Assembly (NCBI RefSeq): GCF_009900715.1
Contig: NZ_JAAAJC010000002.1
Span: forward strand, 62,001 to 126,000
DNA length: 64,000 bases
From: Halococcus salsus
GTDB lineage: Archaea; Halobacteriota; Halobacteria; Halobacteriales; Halococcaceae
Reading direction: 5' to 3'
The position numbers and the translations under genes were made by a program. This document shows positions 50,566-59,678 of this stretch, in pieces (within the stretch, counting starts at the first letter, position 1; the number at the start of each line of letters is the position of its first letter). Under the pieces are notes generated by a model that did not search any database, was not told the origin of the DNA, and saw only the letters and a program-made list of their open reading frames with translations.

Positions 50566-51560
50566 TCCGATTCGACAACGTACACAAACAGTATCCCGAC
50601 GGAACGCGCGCGGTGGACGGCCACGACTTCGAGGTCGAGGAGGGCACCACCACGGTGCTGGTCGGCCCCTCCGGCTGTGGGAAGACCACCACGATGCGGC
50701 TGGTCAACCGCCTCGAAGAACCCACCGAGGGCACGATATATTACGACGGCACCGACATCGAGGACCTCGAAGCCACCGACCTCCGGCGGGAGATCGGCTA
50801 CGTGATCCAGGACATCGGGCTGTTCGACCACATGACCGTCGGCGAGAACGTCGCCACGGTGCCCGATCTCAAGGGCTGGGAAACCGACCGCACCGCCGAC
50901 CGGGTCGACGAACTCCTCGAACTCATGGGGCTGCCCCCGGAGGAGTTCCGCGACAGCTATCCCGGCGAGCTCTCGGGCGGCCAGCAACAGCGCGTCGGCG
51001 TCGCCCGCGCGCTCGCGGCGGGTCCCGACGTCATGCTGATGGACGAACCCTTCGGCGCGCTCGACCCGATCACCCGCGAGGAGCTCCAGGACGAGTTCCT
51101 CGACATCCAAAAGGAGATCGACACCACGATCGTCTTCGTGACCCACGACATCAACGAGGCGCTGAAGATGGGCGACAAGATCGCGGTGATGAACGAGGGC
51201 AAGGTCGTCCAGTACGACACCCCGACGGCGCTGCTCGACAACCCGAAGACGAAGTTCGTCGAGGAGTTCATCGGCCCGGATCGAACCCTCAAGCGGCTCC
51301 GCGTGCTCCGGGTCGAGGAGGTCATGGCGGCCGAGATACCCGACGAACACGCGGCGGTGGTCGACGCCTTCCAGTCGGACGACGCCGTGATGGCCGACGG
51401 CGGTGAGATCATCCCGGTCTCGCCGAGCGACACCGCACAGGTCGCGCTCTCGCGCTGTATCCAGGCCGGCGTCGAGGCGCTGCCGGTCGTCGAGGACGCC
51501 GACGTCGTCGGTATCGTCACCGAGGCCGCCATCAGGGACCGCCAGACGGGGCCCGCCTGA
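50562..51560 (+). CDS. OpuC-type ABC transporter ATP-binding protein with CBS-like C-terminus
   Basis: A 332-residue ATPase. Walker A is GPSGCGKTTT, the Q-loop is IGYVIQDIGLFDHMTVGEN, the signature is LSGGQQQRVGVARAL, Walker B is VMLMDEPFGALDP and the switch histidine is in FVTHDINEAL. Residues about 255-325 form a CBS-type region (EIIPVSPSDTAQVALSRC, GVEALPVVEDADVVGIVT), the ionic-strength sensor in OpuA-like systems, which suits osmoregulated uptake. Confidence 0.92.
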   Translation: MIRFDNVHKQYPDGTRAVDGHDFEVEEGTTTVLVGPSGCGKTTTMRLVNRLEEPTEGTIYYDGTDIEDLEATDLRREIGYVIQDIGLFDHMTVGENVATVPDLKGWETDRTADRVDELLELMGLPPEEFRDSYPGELSGGQQQRVGVARALAAGPDVMLMDEPFGALDPITREELQDEFLDIQKEIDTTIVFVTHDINEALKMGDKIAVMNEGKVVQYDTPTALLDNPKTKFVEEFIGPDRTLKRLRVLRVEEVMAAEIPDEHAAVVDAFQSDDAVMADGGEIIPVSPSDTAQVALSRCIQAGVEALPVVEDADVVGIVTEAAIRDRQTGPA

Positions 51561-52237
51561 TGGGGGTGCTCGACGTTCTCGTGGCCACGTGGACGTTCTT
51601 CGTGACCAACTGGGACGCGTTCGTCGGTCTCTTCACCAGACACGTCGAACTCGTGTTCGTCTCGGAGGCCGTGGCGATCCTCATCGCCGTGCCGTTCGGG
51701 ATCCTCGCGGCGCGCAACGACCGGGTCAAACGCGTGGTCGAACCGGTCGGCAACGTCGCCCAGACGGTCCCCACGCTCGCGATCATCGCCTTAATGTTGC
51801 CGATCCTCGGGATCGGCTTCGTGCCCGCGGTCGTGGGGCTATTCATCTACGCGCTGCTCCCGATCCTCACGAACACCATCGCGGGGATCGAGAACGTCGA
51901 CGAGAACACCGTCGACGCCGCCCGCGGGATGGGGATGACCGACTGGGAGATCCTCCGCAAGGTCCAGCTCCCGCTCGCGCTGCCCGTGATCTTCGGCGGG
52001 ATCCGGACGAGTACCGTTCTCAACGTGGGGACGGCCTACCTCGCGTACTTCATCAGCGGCGGCGGGCTCGGGGTCTGGGCCATCGGCGGTATCCAGCTCT
52101 TCGACACCCCGCGCATCCTCGCGGGGGCGTTCGCGGGCGCGGCGCTCGCCATCGCGCTCGACGGCGCGCTCGCGCTGGTCGAACGACGGCTCGGGAACGA
52201 CTCGGGGGCCGGCCAGTCGGCCGCCGCGGCGGCCTGA
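51560..52237 (+). CDS. OpuC-type ABC transporter permease (second)
   Basis: A 225-residue permease paralogous to the one at 49822. Visible blocks are GNVAQTVPTLAIIALMLPIL, NTIAGIENVDENTVDAARGM, WEILRKVQLPLALPVIFGGI and AYLAYFISGGGLGVW. Its ATG shares one base with the stop of the ATPase gene. It closes the operon and ends two bases before the small zinc ribbon gene on the other strand. Confidence 0.88.
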   Translation: MGVLDVLVATWTFFVTNWDAFVGLFTRHVELVFVSEAVAILIAVPFGILAARNDRVKRVVEPVGNVAQTVPTLAIIALMLPILGIGFVPAVVGLFIYALLPILTNTIAGIENVDENTVDAARGMGMTDWEILRKVQLPLALPVIFGGIRTSTVLNVGTAYLAYFISGGGLGVWAIGGIQLFDTPRILAGAFAGAALAIALDGALALVERRLGNDSGAGQSAAAAA

Positions 52238-52239
52238 GC

Positions 52240-52362
52240 TCAGTTCGCCCGCTCGAAGACGGTGTTGCCGCAGTTGCCACAGGACGAGGGGTTCCGGTAG
52301 TACTCCGTCCCACAGGCCTGACACCGCCAGTTCGCACCGAGGAGTTTCGAGAGCAGGCTCAT
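52240..52362 (-). CDS. 40-residue zinc ribbon protein coupled to menD
   Basis: A micro-protein MSLLSKLLGANWRCQACGTE with a second knuckle SSCGNCGNTVF: CxxC pairs 12 residues apart after an amphipathic N-terminal helix. Its ATG overlaps the menD stop in ATGA, so it is translated with menF-menD. I do not know its role. The N-terminal helix could attach it to the membrane, where quinone synthesis ends (inference). Confidence 0.75.
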   Translation of the reverse strand: MSLLSKLLGANWRCQACGTEYYRNPSSCGNCGNTVFERAN

Positions 52363-54230
52363 GGACGCTCTACGGAGCCCGGACGCGAAGCCTTGTCGGT
52401 GTCGAGCGCCACACCCGACGGGTTCACTCCCCCGAAGGCGTCGCAGACCCGGTCGTGGACCGTCTCCCGGAAGCGGTGGCTGTCCTCGGCATCGAAGCGA
52501 ACCTCGACGACCTGGGTTCCCGGACTTCCGAGCGAGGCGCGGTAGGCGTCCCGGAACGCCTCGCGGTCGTCGGTCCGGACGAACTCGACGCCGTAGAGGT
52601 CGGCCGTCGGCGCGAAGTCCAGTCCGTGTGGGGTTCGGAACTGGTCGGTGAACGGCGGTTCGAAGTCGGCGATCGGGAGCATCCGGAAGATCCCGCCACC
52701 GTCGTTGTTCACGAGCACGACGGTGGCGTCGACGCCACACCGCGAGAGCGCCAGCAGCCCGTTCATGTCGTGGTAGTAGGCCAGATCCCCCAGCACGCAG
52801 ACCAGCGGGTCGTCGGTCGCACTCCCGGCCCCGAGCGCCGACGAGACGATGCCGTCGATGCCGCTCGCGCCGCGATTCCCGAGCACCGTGAGGTCGGCGT
52901 CGCGTGGTTCGGCGAAGCGGTCGGCGTCGCGAACCGTCATCGAGTTCGAGACGAACACCGTCGCGGGGGCCGGCGCGTCGGCGAGCGCGTCCCGGAGCAC
53001 CGTGCCCTCGAAGAACCGCTCGTCGTGGGCCGTATCGACGAGTTCCCAGTACTCCCGTTCGGCCGCGGCGAAGCGCTCGCGCCACCGCTCGCTCCCCGTC
53101 GTCTCGACCAGCGACGCGAGGTCGCGCGCGAGCCGGTTCGGGTCGGTCACGAGGAGGTGGTCCGCGGTGAAGGTCGCCTCGCGCCACTCACCGGCGGGGT
53201 CGACGACGAACTGGCGGGTTCCCGACTCGCGGACCGCCTCCCGGAGGAACCCACGGAGCACCTTCGAGGTCGGCGACGCGCCCAACCGGACCACGACCTC
53301 GGGGGCCGGCCAGTTCGGTGCGTCGAGGTACGAGTCGTAGCCGCCACAGATGGGCACGTCGCGATCCGCGAGCTGTGCGTCGAATCGGAGCCCCGAGAGC
53401 GGGTCCGCGAGCACCGGGAACCCCGTTGCGGTGGCGAACTCCGTCACTGCATCGGCGTCGAGGGTCGTGCTCGGCCCCGCGACGACGAGCCCGCGCTCGA
53501 CCGCAAGCGCGTCGGCTACCCGTTCGAGGGAGCCGTCGTCGAGCGCTGGCCGGCCCGCCTCGACCCCGACGAACGGTCCGTCGCGGCCGGTCGCGGCGAG
53601 CGGCTCGTCGCGCTCGAAGCCGTCGGGCACGTCGTCGGGAACGGAGACCGGTTCGAGTGGTTTCTCGAAGGGGACGTTGAGGTGGACCGGACCGGGTGGA
53701 GTCCCCCGGCTCGTCGCGAACGCGCGCGCGACCGCCACCCGAACCGAGCGGAGCTTTCGGCCGTCGGCCTCGGGTTCGGGGAGTTCATGGTACCACCGGA
53801 CCGCCCCGCCGTAGAGTTTGACCTGGTCCACGGTCTGGTTCGCGCCGCTCTCGCGGAGTTCGGGCGGGCGGTCGGCGGTCAGCACGACCAGTGGGACTCG
53901 GGCCTGGTTCGCCTCGACGACGGCGGGGTGGAAGTTCGCGGTCGCGGTGCCCGAGGTCGAGAGCACGGGCGTGGGCTCGCCGGTGCGCTTCGCCCGGCCG
54001 AGCGCGAAGAAAGCCGCCGAGCGCTCGTCGAGGTGACTGAAGACCTCGATGCCGGGGTGGTCGGCGAACGCCACCGTCAGTGGTGTCGAGCGACTGCCGG
54101 GCGCGATACAGACCGCGGACACGCCCTCTTTCGCGAACTCGTCGGCGACAGCGTGGCCCCAGAGCGTGTTACGGTTCGGCCACGGCGGTCCACGGGGTGA
54201 GCCGTCCCCACCATCATCGTCGCGGCTCAT
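52359..54230 (-). CDS. menD: SEPHCHC synthase (menaquinone biosynthesis)
   Basis: A 623-residue ThDP enzyme that joins 2-oxoglutarate and isochorismate. The N-terminal domain shows CIAPGSRSTPLTVAFADH, SHLDERSAAFFALGRAK with the catalytic Glu, and PVLSTSGTATANFHPAVVEA. The C-terminal ThDP motif begins LVCVLGDLAYYHDMNGLLAL and ends with VLVNNDGGGIF. The length is normal. The start overlaps the menF stop in ATGA, and the stop overlaps the zinc ribbon gene. Confidence 0.95.
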   Translation of the reverse strand: MSRDDDGGDGSPRGPPWPNRNTLWGHAVADEFAKEGVSAVCIAPGSRSTPLTVAFADHPGIEVFSHLDERSAAFFALGRAKRTGEPTPVLSTSGTATANFHPAVVEANQARVPLVVLTADRPPELRESGANQTVDQVKLYGGAVRWYHELPEPEADGRKLRSVRVAVARAFATSRGTPPGPVHLNVPFEKPLEPVSVPDDVPDGFERDEPLAATGRDGPFVGVEAGRPALDDGSLERVADALAVERGLVVAGPSTTLDADAVTEFATATGFPVLADPLSGLRFDAQLADRDVPICGGYDSYLDAPNWPAPEVVVRLGASPTSKVLRGFLREAVRESGTRQFVVDPAGEWREATFTADHLLVTDPNRLARDLASLVETTGSERWRERFAAAEREYWELVDTAHDERFFEGTVLRDALADAPAPATVFVSNSMTVRDADRFAEPRDADLTVLGNRGASGIDGIVSSALGAGSATDDPLVCVLGDLAYYHDMNGLLALSRCGVDATVVLVNNDGGGIFRMLPIADFEPPFTDQFRTPHGLDFAPTADLYGVEFVRTDDREAFRDAYRASLGSPGTQVVEVRFDAEDSHRFRETVHDRVCDAFGGVNPSGVALDTDKASRPGSVERP

Positions 54231-55567
54231 CGTTCGAGTTCGTCGAGCACGGGCCGGAACTTCGGGCCGAGCTCGGCCCACTCCGCGTCGGGGTCCGAAT
54301 CCGCGACGATGCCGTCGCCCGCGAAGAGGGTGGCGCGACGCCCGCCCGCGACCGCCGACCGAAGCCCGACCGCGAACTCGCCGTCGCCCGCGGCGTCGAA
54401 CCAGCCGACCGGCGCTGCGTACCAACCGCGGTCGAAGGTCTCGGTCTCGTCGATCACCTCGCGCGCGCGCTCCAGCGGCAACCCACCGACGGCGGGGGTC
54501 GGGTGGAGCGCCTCGACCACGTCGAGGACGTGGGTCTCCTCGTGGAGCTCGGCGGTGATCGGCGTCCGGAGGTGCTGGATGTTCGCGAACGCCGCGACCC
54601 GGCGCTCGCCGACCGTGACGTCGCCCAGCGGCGCGAGCCGGTCGGCGATCGCCTCGGCGACCAGGGCCTGCTCGTGGACGGTCTTCGCGTCGGTTTCGAG
54701 CCCCGCCGCGAGGTCGGCGTCGTCTTCGGGGGTGTCGCCGCGCTCGGCGGACCCCGCGAGCGCCTCGGTCTCGACCCGGGAGCCGGTCATCCGGACGAGC
54801 CGCTCGGGTGGCGGACCGAAGAAACCGGCGTCGGCGGTCGGCTGAACGAGGAACCGATAACACTCGGGGTAGGTCCGCCGGAACCGTTCGAGCACCGCGG
54901 GGAGGTCGATCTCGGTTTCGAGGTCGGCCGCCAGCGCGGTGGCGAGCACCACCTTCCGGAGGTCGCCGGTTCGGATCCGCTCGACGGCGCGTTCGACGCC
55001 GGCGGTCCACTCGGCTTTCGTGGTCGTCCGGCGCGTGGCGGCGACGCCGGGCGGACCGCCGCTCGGCGACATCATCGGGAGGTCGGCGACCGATCCCGCC
55101 CGTTCGTCGAGGCGTTCCTCGACCGCCTCGGGGGTGGCGTCGGGCCCGTACTCGGTGACGCTCAACCACGTCCGGCCGTCGGCCCTCGTGAGTTGCACTT
55201 CGGGGAGAAAGAACTCCGCCGCGGGGAAGCCCTCCCACGGCGGGGCGGGAGCGTGGTCCGCGTCGAACGCGATGCCGCCGACGACGCGCGGGCGGGCCGC
55301 GGGCGGCCCCGTCGCGTCGACGGTCTCGAACAGCCGTGCCGCGTCCTCGCGGAGCGAGTCGAACCGGTCGTCCCCCTCGGCGCTGACGACCGCCGCCGCG
55401 CCGCCACCGGCGAGTTCGAGCCCGTCGGGGGTCGCCCACGCCACCCGTGGCACCGACGCGGTCTCCAGAAACGCACGGAACGAGCGGTCGGCCACCTCGC
55501 GGGTTCGGCTCACCAGCCGGCCGCCATCGACCCCTGATGGACGGGCCTCGTTTCCTGCCTGTGCCAT
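54227..55567 (-). CDS. menF: Isochorismate synthase
   Basis: A 446-residue chorismate-fold enzyme converting chorismate to isochorismate for menaquinone. Blocks are GDLRKVVLATALAADLETEI, PECYRFLVQPTADAGFFGPP, TEALAGSAERGDTPEDD, HLRTPITAEL and LHPTPAVGGLPLERAREVI, then FDRGWYAAPVGWFDAAGDGE and LFAGDGIVADSDPDAEW. The HPTPAVGG string distinguishes isochorismate synthases from anthranilate synthases. It is the first gene of menF-menD-zinc ribbon. Confidence 0.94.
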   Translation of the reverse strand: MAQAGNEARPSGVDGGRLVSRTREVADRSFRAFLETASVPRVAWATPDGLELAGGGAAAVVSAEGDDRFDSLREDAARLFETVDATGPPAARPRVVGGIAFDADHAPAPPWEGFPAAEFFLPEVQLTRADGRTWLSVTEYGPDATPEAVEERLDERAGSVADLPMMSPSGGPPGVAATRRTTTKAEWTAGVERAVERIRTGDLRKVVLATALAADLETEIDLPAVLERFRRTYPECYRFLVQPTADAGFFGPPPERLVRMTGSRVETEALAGSAERGDTPEDDADLAAGLETDAKTVHEQALVAEAIADRLAPLGDVTVGERRVAAFANIQHLRTPITAELHEETHVLDVVEALHPTPAVGGLPLERAREVIDETETFDRGWYAAPVGWFDAAGDGEFAVGLRSAVAGGRRATLFAGDGIVADSDPDAEWAELGPKFRPVLDELER

Positions 55568-55772
55568 TACGAACGGTTCGAGCGGCGGGTTCTTGAGCGT
55601 GTCCTTCGGGGATATCGAGCGCGAACGACCCCGGGTCGCGAACCCGGCGGGCGTCGAGCGGACCCGGGCGAACGCGACCCGACATCGAACCGGGATCGAA
55701 CGATCCGAAAATAATTCTTCTCGAAAGCCGTTCCGAGAGTTCCCACAGCGGCAAGCGATCTTGCCGTCAGCG

Positions 55773-55779
55773 TTAAATA
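55773..55779 (+). promoter_or_regulatory. TATA-like promoter of the ribbon-helix-helix gene
   Basis: TTAAATA lies about 29-35 bases before ATG 55808, giving a start only a few bases downstream of the expected transcription start. Confidence 0.5.
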
Positions 55780-55807
55780 CCCCTCTGCCGAAGCCCGACG
55801 TGTTCCG

Positions 55808-56023
55808 ATGGCCAAGGTAGAGATAACCGTCCCCGAGCAGCTCGAAATGCAGATCGCACGAATGGTGGAGGAGGGTGAGTTCCTCAATCGGCAGGAAGCC
55901 GTCGAGGACCTCCTCTCGGCCGGAATGCGTGCCTACCAGACGAGCGGCCCGATGGACGACGAGGACGAACCGGGGCTCGAAGACGACGGCATGATGGGCC
56001 ACGACGACGAGTACGTCTTCTGA
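55808..56023 (+). CDS. Ribbon-helix-helix (CopG-like) protein with acidic tail
   Basis: A 71-residue protein. MAKVEITVPEQLEMQIARMV forms the DNA-contact strand and first helix, EFLNRQEAVEDLLSAGMRAY the second helix, and the last 25 residues are a disordered acidic tail (MDDEDEPGLEDDG). It is a probable small transcription regulator of the type abundant in halophiles. Leaderless. It is followed 85 bases later by the UPF0058 gene with its own promoter. Confidence 0.85.
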   Translation: MAKVEITVPEQLEMQIARMVEEGEFLNRQEAVEDLLSAGMRAYQTSGPMDDEDEPGLEDDGMMGHDDEYVF

Positions 56024-56077
56024 CCCGCCGCTCCGGGCCGGGACCGCTCGTCCGACGCCCGCACCGCGGGGAGAACT

Positions 56078-56085
56078 GTTAAACC
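56078..56085 (+). promoter_or_regulatory. TATA-like promoter of the UPF0058 gene
   Basis: GTTAAACC lies about 25-30 bases before ATG 56109, a leaderless arrangement. Confidence 0.45.
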
Positions 56086-56108
56086 GACCGCTCCCGTTTC
56101 CGCCGAAC

Positions 56109-56387
56109 ATGCACAAGGAAGAACTCCTCGAACTCCACGAGCAGATGGTGAACATCACGGAGTTCGTCAACAACCGCGACGACGTCGACCCCGAGCTGTT
56201 CGAGACCTACGAGAAGCTCGGCGTCACCCCCGACGACGTCCACAAGTCCAAAAGCGAGCACAAACACGCCGTCTTCATCCTCGGCAACGCGCTCGCCGAG
56301 GCCATGAGCGACGACGAGTTCTCCGACGCCGGTCGGATCGGCAAGCGGATGCGCGAACTCGCCTCCGACGCCGAACGCAAGCTGTAA
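56109..56387 (+). CDS. UPF0058 family protein
   Basis: A 92-residue helical protein of the archaeal UPF0058 family: MHKEELLELHEQMVNITEFV at the start, FETYEKLGVTPDDVHKSKSE in the middle, and HKHAVFILGNALAEAMSDDE after. It is probably a metal-binding or dimeric helical bundle; the function is not established. It ends 10 bases before copy C of the dispersed element. Confidence 0.9.
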   Translation: MHKEELLELHEQMVNITEFVNNRDDVDPELFETYEKLGVTPDDVHKSKSEHKHAVFILGNALAEAMSDDEFSDAGRIGKRMRELASDAERKL

Positions 56388-56396
56388 CGCCCCACT

Positions 56397-56645
56397 TTTT
56401 TCGACGGGGGCATCGCTCGCCGTCGGCTCGCTCAACCCCCGCCCAAAAACCTGGACTAAAAAGGCTGCTCGCTCACTCCGTTCGCTCGCAGTACAATCAC
56501 TAACGGCTCCGCACAACACCGCCTCCGCCGAAGCCCTCGACCGCTTGCTTCGCTCGCGGTCTCGCCCTTCATCCACCAGGCTACGCAACCTTCTCCGCGA
56601 CAGCGTCGCACCACGACCGCACCGCGGCCGCGGTGCTCGCGCAGC
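56397..56645 (+). repeat. Dispersed intergenic element, copy C
   Basis: The block order matches copies A and B: CGCTCGCCGTCGGCTCGC palindrome, AAAACCTGGACTAAAAAGG (similar to the AAAATGTGGATCAAAAGC block), GCTCACTCCGTTCGCTCGC, GTACAATCACTAACG (56491-56505), CTCCGCCGAAGCCCTCG (56523-56539), the exact 20-mer CTCGCCCTTCATCCACCAGG (56561-56580), CTACGCAACC and ACCGCACCGCGGCCGCGG. It lies between the UPF0058 gene and the 3' end of nuoN. This is the shortest copy. Confidence 0.8.
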
Positions 56646-56681
56646 CTCTACCTCGGGAAACGAAAATCGAGAAAACAGTCG

Positions 56682-58157
56682 TTAGAACAGCGCCGAGGCG
56701 GCGTCCACGGCGGGTCCGGTGACGAAGCCGAAGGCGGGGATCAGGAGCACCGTGACGACGGCGGCGGCGACCACGGCGGTGTAGAGCCCCACCGGATAGC
56801 TCTCGATCCTGAGGCTCTCGTTCGCGTCGCCACCCCAGATGGCCCGGAGCACGCGGGTGTAGTAGTAGAGCGACAGCGCGCTGTTGACGACCCCGACGGC
56901 GGCGAGCCACCAGTAGCCCGCGTCGACCGCCGCGCCGAAGAGGAAGTACTTCGAGAAGAACCCGGCCCCGAGCGGGATCCCGGCGAGGCTCAGCATGAAC
57001 ACCGTCATCGCCGCACAGGCCACCGGGGCCTTCGACCCGAGGCCCGCGTAGTCCTCGAAGGTCCGCCCGACGCCCCAGCGTTCGGCCAGCGCGACGAACA
57101 GGAACGCACCGGTGTTCATGAAGCCGTAGACCAGCAGGTGGCTCATCCCCATCCCGAGCACGAGGGCGTCGCTGCCGCCACCGAGGGCCGCGAGCGCGAT
57201 GAGGACGTAGCCCGCCTGGCCGACCGAGGAGTACGCCAGCATCCGCTTGACGTTCTCCTGGGTCGCGGCGGCGAAGTTCCCGACCGTCATCGTCACCACC
57301 GCGAGCACCTGGAAGGCGAGCACCCAGTCCACGTCGGTGAGGATGTCGAAGCCGAACGCGACCGTGAAGACCCGGAAGGCGACGACGAAGCCCGCGGCCT
57401 TCGACCCCGACGAGAGGAACGCCGAGATCGGCGTCGGCGCGCCCTCGTAAGCCTCGGGGGCCCAGAAGTGGAAGGGCACGCTCGCGGTCTTGAACGCGAA
57501 CCCGCCGAGCACCATCAGCACGCCGACGCCGAGCAGCCCGGTGTGGGGCGTGTCGACGACGTTCTCGGCCACGGTGTCGAACAGGAGTCCGCCGGTGACG
57601 CCGTAGATCAGGCTGATGCCGTAGAGCAGTATCGCCGAGGAGACCGCCCCGACGAGGAAGTACTTCAGGCTCGCCTCGACGCTGCCCTCGTTGTCCTTTA
57701 AGAACGCAACGAGCGCGTACGAGGCGAGCGAGAGGAGTTCGAAGCTCACGAACGCCGTGGCGAGGCTGGCCGAGCTCGCGAGCAGACACATCCCGGCGGT
57801 CGCGAGCAGAACGAGCGCGTAGTACTCGGCCTGTTCGGACTGGCCGGCGAGGTAGTCGTAGCTCGCGAGCGTGACGAGCGCCGCGACGCTCGCGAAGATC
57901 ACGCTGAAGAACAGGCTCATCCCGTCGACGACGAGCTGGCCGCCGAAGAGGGTCAATCCCTCACCGCTCGCCATCCCGGAGACGAGGACCGCGCCGGCGG
58001 CGGCGAGCGCGGCCACCGTCCCGAGGAGCGTCGTGCCCGCCAGCAGCGCCCGGTCGTTCGAGCGCGGCTTGACGGTGTCGATGACGAACACCACGAGCGC
58101 CGTGAACGTGAGCGCGAGTGCAGGCGCGAGGCCGACCCAGTCGGGGAGGGGAGCCAT
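56682..58157 (-). CDS. nuoN: Complex I-like subunit N
   Basis: A 491-residue antiporter-like proton channel with about 14 helices. Signatures are LASYDYLAGQSEQAEYYALV, FVSFELLSLASYALVAFLKD, GFAFKTASVPFHFWAPEAYE with TM lysine and His, RMLAYSSVGQAGYVLIAL and AGIPLGAGFFSKYFLFGAA. It is the last gene of the nuoJ1-J2-K-L-M-N run, directly adjoining nuoM. Confidence 0.95.
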   Translation of the reverse strand: MAPLPDWVGLAPALALTFTALVVFVIDTVKPRSNDRALLAGTTLLGTVAALAAAGAVLVSGMASGEGLTLFGGQLVVDGMSLFFSVIFASVAALVTLASYDYLAGQSEQAEYYALVLLATAGMCLLASSASLATAFVSFELLSLASYALVAFLKDNEGSVEASLKYFLVGAVSSAILLYGISLIYGVTGGLLFDTVAENVVDTPHTGLLGVGVLMVLGGFAFKTASVPFHFWAPEAYEGAPTPISAFLSSGSKAAGFVVAFRVFTVAFGFDILTDVDWVLAFQVLAVVTMTVGNFAAATQENVKRMLAYSSVGQAGYVLIALAALGGGSDALVLGMGMSHLLVYGFMNTGAFLFVALAERWGVGRTFEDYAGLGSKAPVACAAMTVFMLSLAGIPLGAGFFSKYFLFGAAVDAGYWWLAAVGVVNSALSLYYYTRVLRAIWGGDANESLRIESYPVGLYTAVVAAAVVTVLLIPAFGFVTGPAVDAASALF

Positions 58158-59678
58158 CTACAGCCCACCTCCCAGAAGCGGACCGACCGCATCCGCGATC
58201 ATCGAGAAGACCAGCGAGGGCGCACTGCCGAGCACGATCACGCACGCGACGAGCACCACGAGCGGCGCGAGGTCGTGGACCGCCGCCCGTCGGACCGTCG
58301 AGTCCCCGTCGACCCGGAACTCGCCGAACAGCGCCCGCTGCATCGCGAAGAGCAGGTAGCCCGCCACGAGCACGATGCCGAACATCGCGACCGCGGTGAA
58401 TATGGGGGATCCGGGGAACGAATCGAACGCACCCTGGAAGATGAAGTACTCGCCCATGAAGCCGGACATGAAGGGCAGACCCATGTAGCCGAAACAGCCC
58501 GCGACGAACGCCGCCGCGGTGACCGGCATCCGGTCCGCGAGCCCCGCCATGTCGCCGACCATCCGGGTGCCGGTCGCGCTGTAGATCACGCCGACGCAGG
58601 CGAACAGCAGCCCCGAGAGCAGGCCGTGCGAGACCATCTGGAAGGTCGCGCCCGAGAGGCCGTAGGGCGTGTAGGCGACGAGCCCCAAGAGGACGAAGCC
58701 CATCGAGGGGAGCGAGGAGTAGGCCACGATCCGCTTCAGGTCGTGCTGTGAGAGCGCCAACAGCGCCCCGTAGATCACGGTGACGACCGCGAACAGCGCG
58801 ATCACCTGGGCGTACTGCTCGACGATGTCGGGCAGCATCGTGAAGTTGAACCGGAGCATGGCGTAGGTCCCCATCTTCGTGACGACGCCTGCGAGCACCA
58901 CCGTCACCGGGGTCGGCGACTCGGTGTACGCGTCGGGGAGCCAAGTGTGGAAGGGCACCACCGCCATCTTCATCCCGAACCCGAAGAACATCGCAGCGAA
59001 CGCCGCGAGCCGGAGGGGTCCCGCACCGACGCCGCCGAGCGCCCCGAGCTCACCCGCGCGGAGCGCCTGCGTGATCGCGGGGAGGTCGAGGCTCGTCACC
59101 GAGTCCCCGAGACCGAACACCAGCGCCGTGAACCCGATGAACATCACGAGGGTGGCGATATTGGTGTAGACGAAGAACTTGATCGCGGCGTACTCCCGCC
59201 GGGGGCCGCCCCAGACCGTGATGAGGAGGTAGACCGGGACGAGCACCGCCTCCCAGAACACGAGGAAGGCGAAGAAGTCCAGCGTGCTGAACACGCCGAT
59301 CAGCCCTGCTTCGAGGAAGAGGAGAAGCGCGTAGAAGCCCGAGCGCTGGCGGTCGATCGGCGTCCAGCCGGTGACGATGGCGAGGCTGGTGAGGACCGTC
59401 GAGAGCACTACGAGCGGCATGCTGATGCCGTCGAGACCGACGTGCCAGTTCACGGCGTACTGGCCGAGTGAGATCCACTCGACGTTCGTCTCGTAGGCGA
59501 GCTGGCCACCCTGGAGGAAGGCGTTGCCCGAGCCGTCGAAGCCGTACCAGAGGACGAAGCTCGTCACCAGCGGGAAGAGGCTCGCGACGAACCCGCCGAA
59601 CGGCGCGTACTCGTCCGGCAGGAGGAAGACGACCAGCGCGCCGAGGAGACAAAGCGCGATCAGGAGTTCGATCAGCAC
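58158..59678 (-). CDS. nuoM: Complex I-like subunit M
   Basis: A 506-residue antiporter-like subunit from a GTG start. Blocks: NWHVGLDGISMPLVVLSTVL, FFAFLVFWEAVLVPVYLLI with the conserved TM5 Glu, FGFGMKMAVVPFHTWLPDAY with the TM7 Lys, LKRIVAYSSLPSMGFVLLGL and GLPFMSGFMGEYFIFQGAF. Contiguous with nuoL and nuoN. Confidence 0.96.
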   Translation of the reverse strand: MLIELLIALCLLGALVVFLLPDEYAPFGGFVASLFPLVTSFVLWYGFDGSGNAFLQGGQLAYETNVEWISLGQYAVNWHVGLDGISMPLVVLSTVLTSLAIVTGWTPIDRQRSGFYALLLFLEAGLIGVFSTLDFFAFLVFWEAVLVPVYLLITVWGGPRREYAAIKFFVYTNIATLVMFIGFTALVFGLGDSVTSLDLPAITQALRAGELGALGGVGAGPLRLAAFAAMFFGFGMKMAVVPFHTWLPDAYTESPTPVTVVLAGVVTKMGTYAMLRFNFTMLPDIVEQYAQVIALFAVVTVIYGALLALSQHDLKRIVAYSSLPSMGFVLLGLVAYTPYGLSGATFQMVSHGLLSGLLFACVGVIYSATGTRMVGDMAGLADRMPVTAAAFVAGCFGYMGLPFMSGFMGEYFIFQGAFDSFPGSPIFTAVAMFGIVLVAGYLLFAMQRALFGEFRVDGDSTVRRAAVHDLAPLVVLVACVIVLGSAPSLVFSMIADAVGPLLGGGL

